The notes under the pieces: generated by a model
The model's database searches: none
Seen by the model: the letters and a program-made list of their open reading frames with translations, nothing else
Told to the model about the DNA's origin: nothing
Shown: piece after piece, positions 5,438 to 5,590 of the stretch
Numbering within the stretch: the first letter of the stretch is position 1
Layout: every line of letters starts with the position of its first letter
Assembly: GCA_030631445.1 (NCBI GenBank)
Contig: DAOVLD010000138.1
Location: 1-5,590, forward strand
Reading direction: 5' to 3'
DNA length: 5,590 bases
Origin: Bacteroidota bacterium
GTDB taxonomy: Bacteria > Bacteroidota > Bacteroidia > Bacteroidales > VadinHA17
Position numbers and translations under genes: made by a program

Positions 5438-5590
5438 TTAGAAAAACCGTATGCCTGCAGGAATTTATCAAACAGGGCTGTATTCTCATATATTCCCGTA
5501 AATTCTTTCGCACCCGGTCCGTATGCAAATACAGGTACCATAACACCGGTATGACCTTTTGTTGTAAAACCACCTTCAACTGTACCATCC
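5434..5590 (-). CDS. Alkaline phosphatase, C-terminal fragment (5' part beyond window)
   Basis: An open minus-strand frame enters from the right edge and ends at a TGA (5436-5434), giving the last 51 residues of a larger protein. The segment KGHTGVMVPVFAYGPGAKEF matches the C-terminal motif of PhoA-type alkaline phosphatases (E. coli EHTGSQLRIAAYGPHA), in which the His is a zinc ligand of the metallo-active site. The tail ENTALFDKFLQAYGFSK is also typical. These enzymes hydrolyse phosphomonoesters in the periplasm or at the surface; the signal peptide and the nucleophilic serine lie outside the window. There is no type IX secretion C-terminal domain, since the protein stops soon after the catalytic core. 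The stop overlaps the queE start, so the two genes form an operon. A competing open frame here starting MVQLKVV is a shadow. Confidence 0.85.
   Translation of the reverse strand, partial: DGTVEGGFTTKGHTGVMVPVFAYGPGAKEFTGIYENTALFDKFLQAYGFSK

Noticed and set aside
5385..5588. Minus-strand 67-codon frame beginning MVQLKVV at the right edge.
   Set aside because: The other minus frame encodes an unmistakable alkaline phosphatase C-terminus over the same bases and ends exactly at the queE start.

Overview
The window is AT-rich DNA from a member of the Bacteroidota, most likely Bacteroidales or a related order. The evidence is a PorE-like protein with TPR, PD40 propeller, carboxypeptidase-regulatory and OmpA domains, starts preceded by A/T-rich sequence rather than Shine-Dalgarno motifs, one perfect Bacteroidota-type -7 promoter element (TAnnTTTG), and the flavour of every protein. 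No mobile element, CRISPR array, rRNA or tRNA was seen.

Left part (1-660): two genes on the minus strand, a UPF0145/YbjQ-family protein (173-487) followed by the start of a small single-pass membrane protein that runs off the window edge (about 2-118). A 173-bp divergent intergenic region carries a candidate promoter for the plus-strand gene.

Middle (661-2673): trmO/TsaA-type tRNA methyltransferase (661-1140) and a membrane-anchored alpha/beta hydrolase (1444-2352) lie on the plus strand. They are separated by a 303-bp spacer whose first half consists almost wholly of degenerate tandem repeats: twelve heptads kept in register, then about 6.6 octads. The hydrolase converges on a small cysteine-rich DUF6485-type protein (2384-2596, minus). 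A perfect 19-bp-stem hairpin lies upstream of the latter.

Right part (2674-5590): the minus strand carries the tail of an alkaline phosphatase (5434-5590, cut by the window), overlapping by ATGA with queE (4808-5437, 7-carboxy-7-deazaguanine synthase). Then comes a spacer with two more octad arrays in opposite orientation, then the 644-residue OmpA-family cell-envelope protein (2692-4626).

Functionally these are mostly independent housekeeping genes: two tRNA-modification enzymes (TrmO at A37, QueE in the queuosine precursor pathway), envelope proteins, and small conserved proteins of unknown role. I see no defence or other obviously novel multi-gene system. The least explained signals are the fixed-period degenerate intergenic repeats, the Cys-rich small protein, the long perfect hairpin, and the phosphatase-queE coupling.
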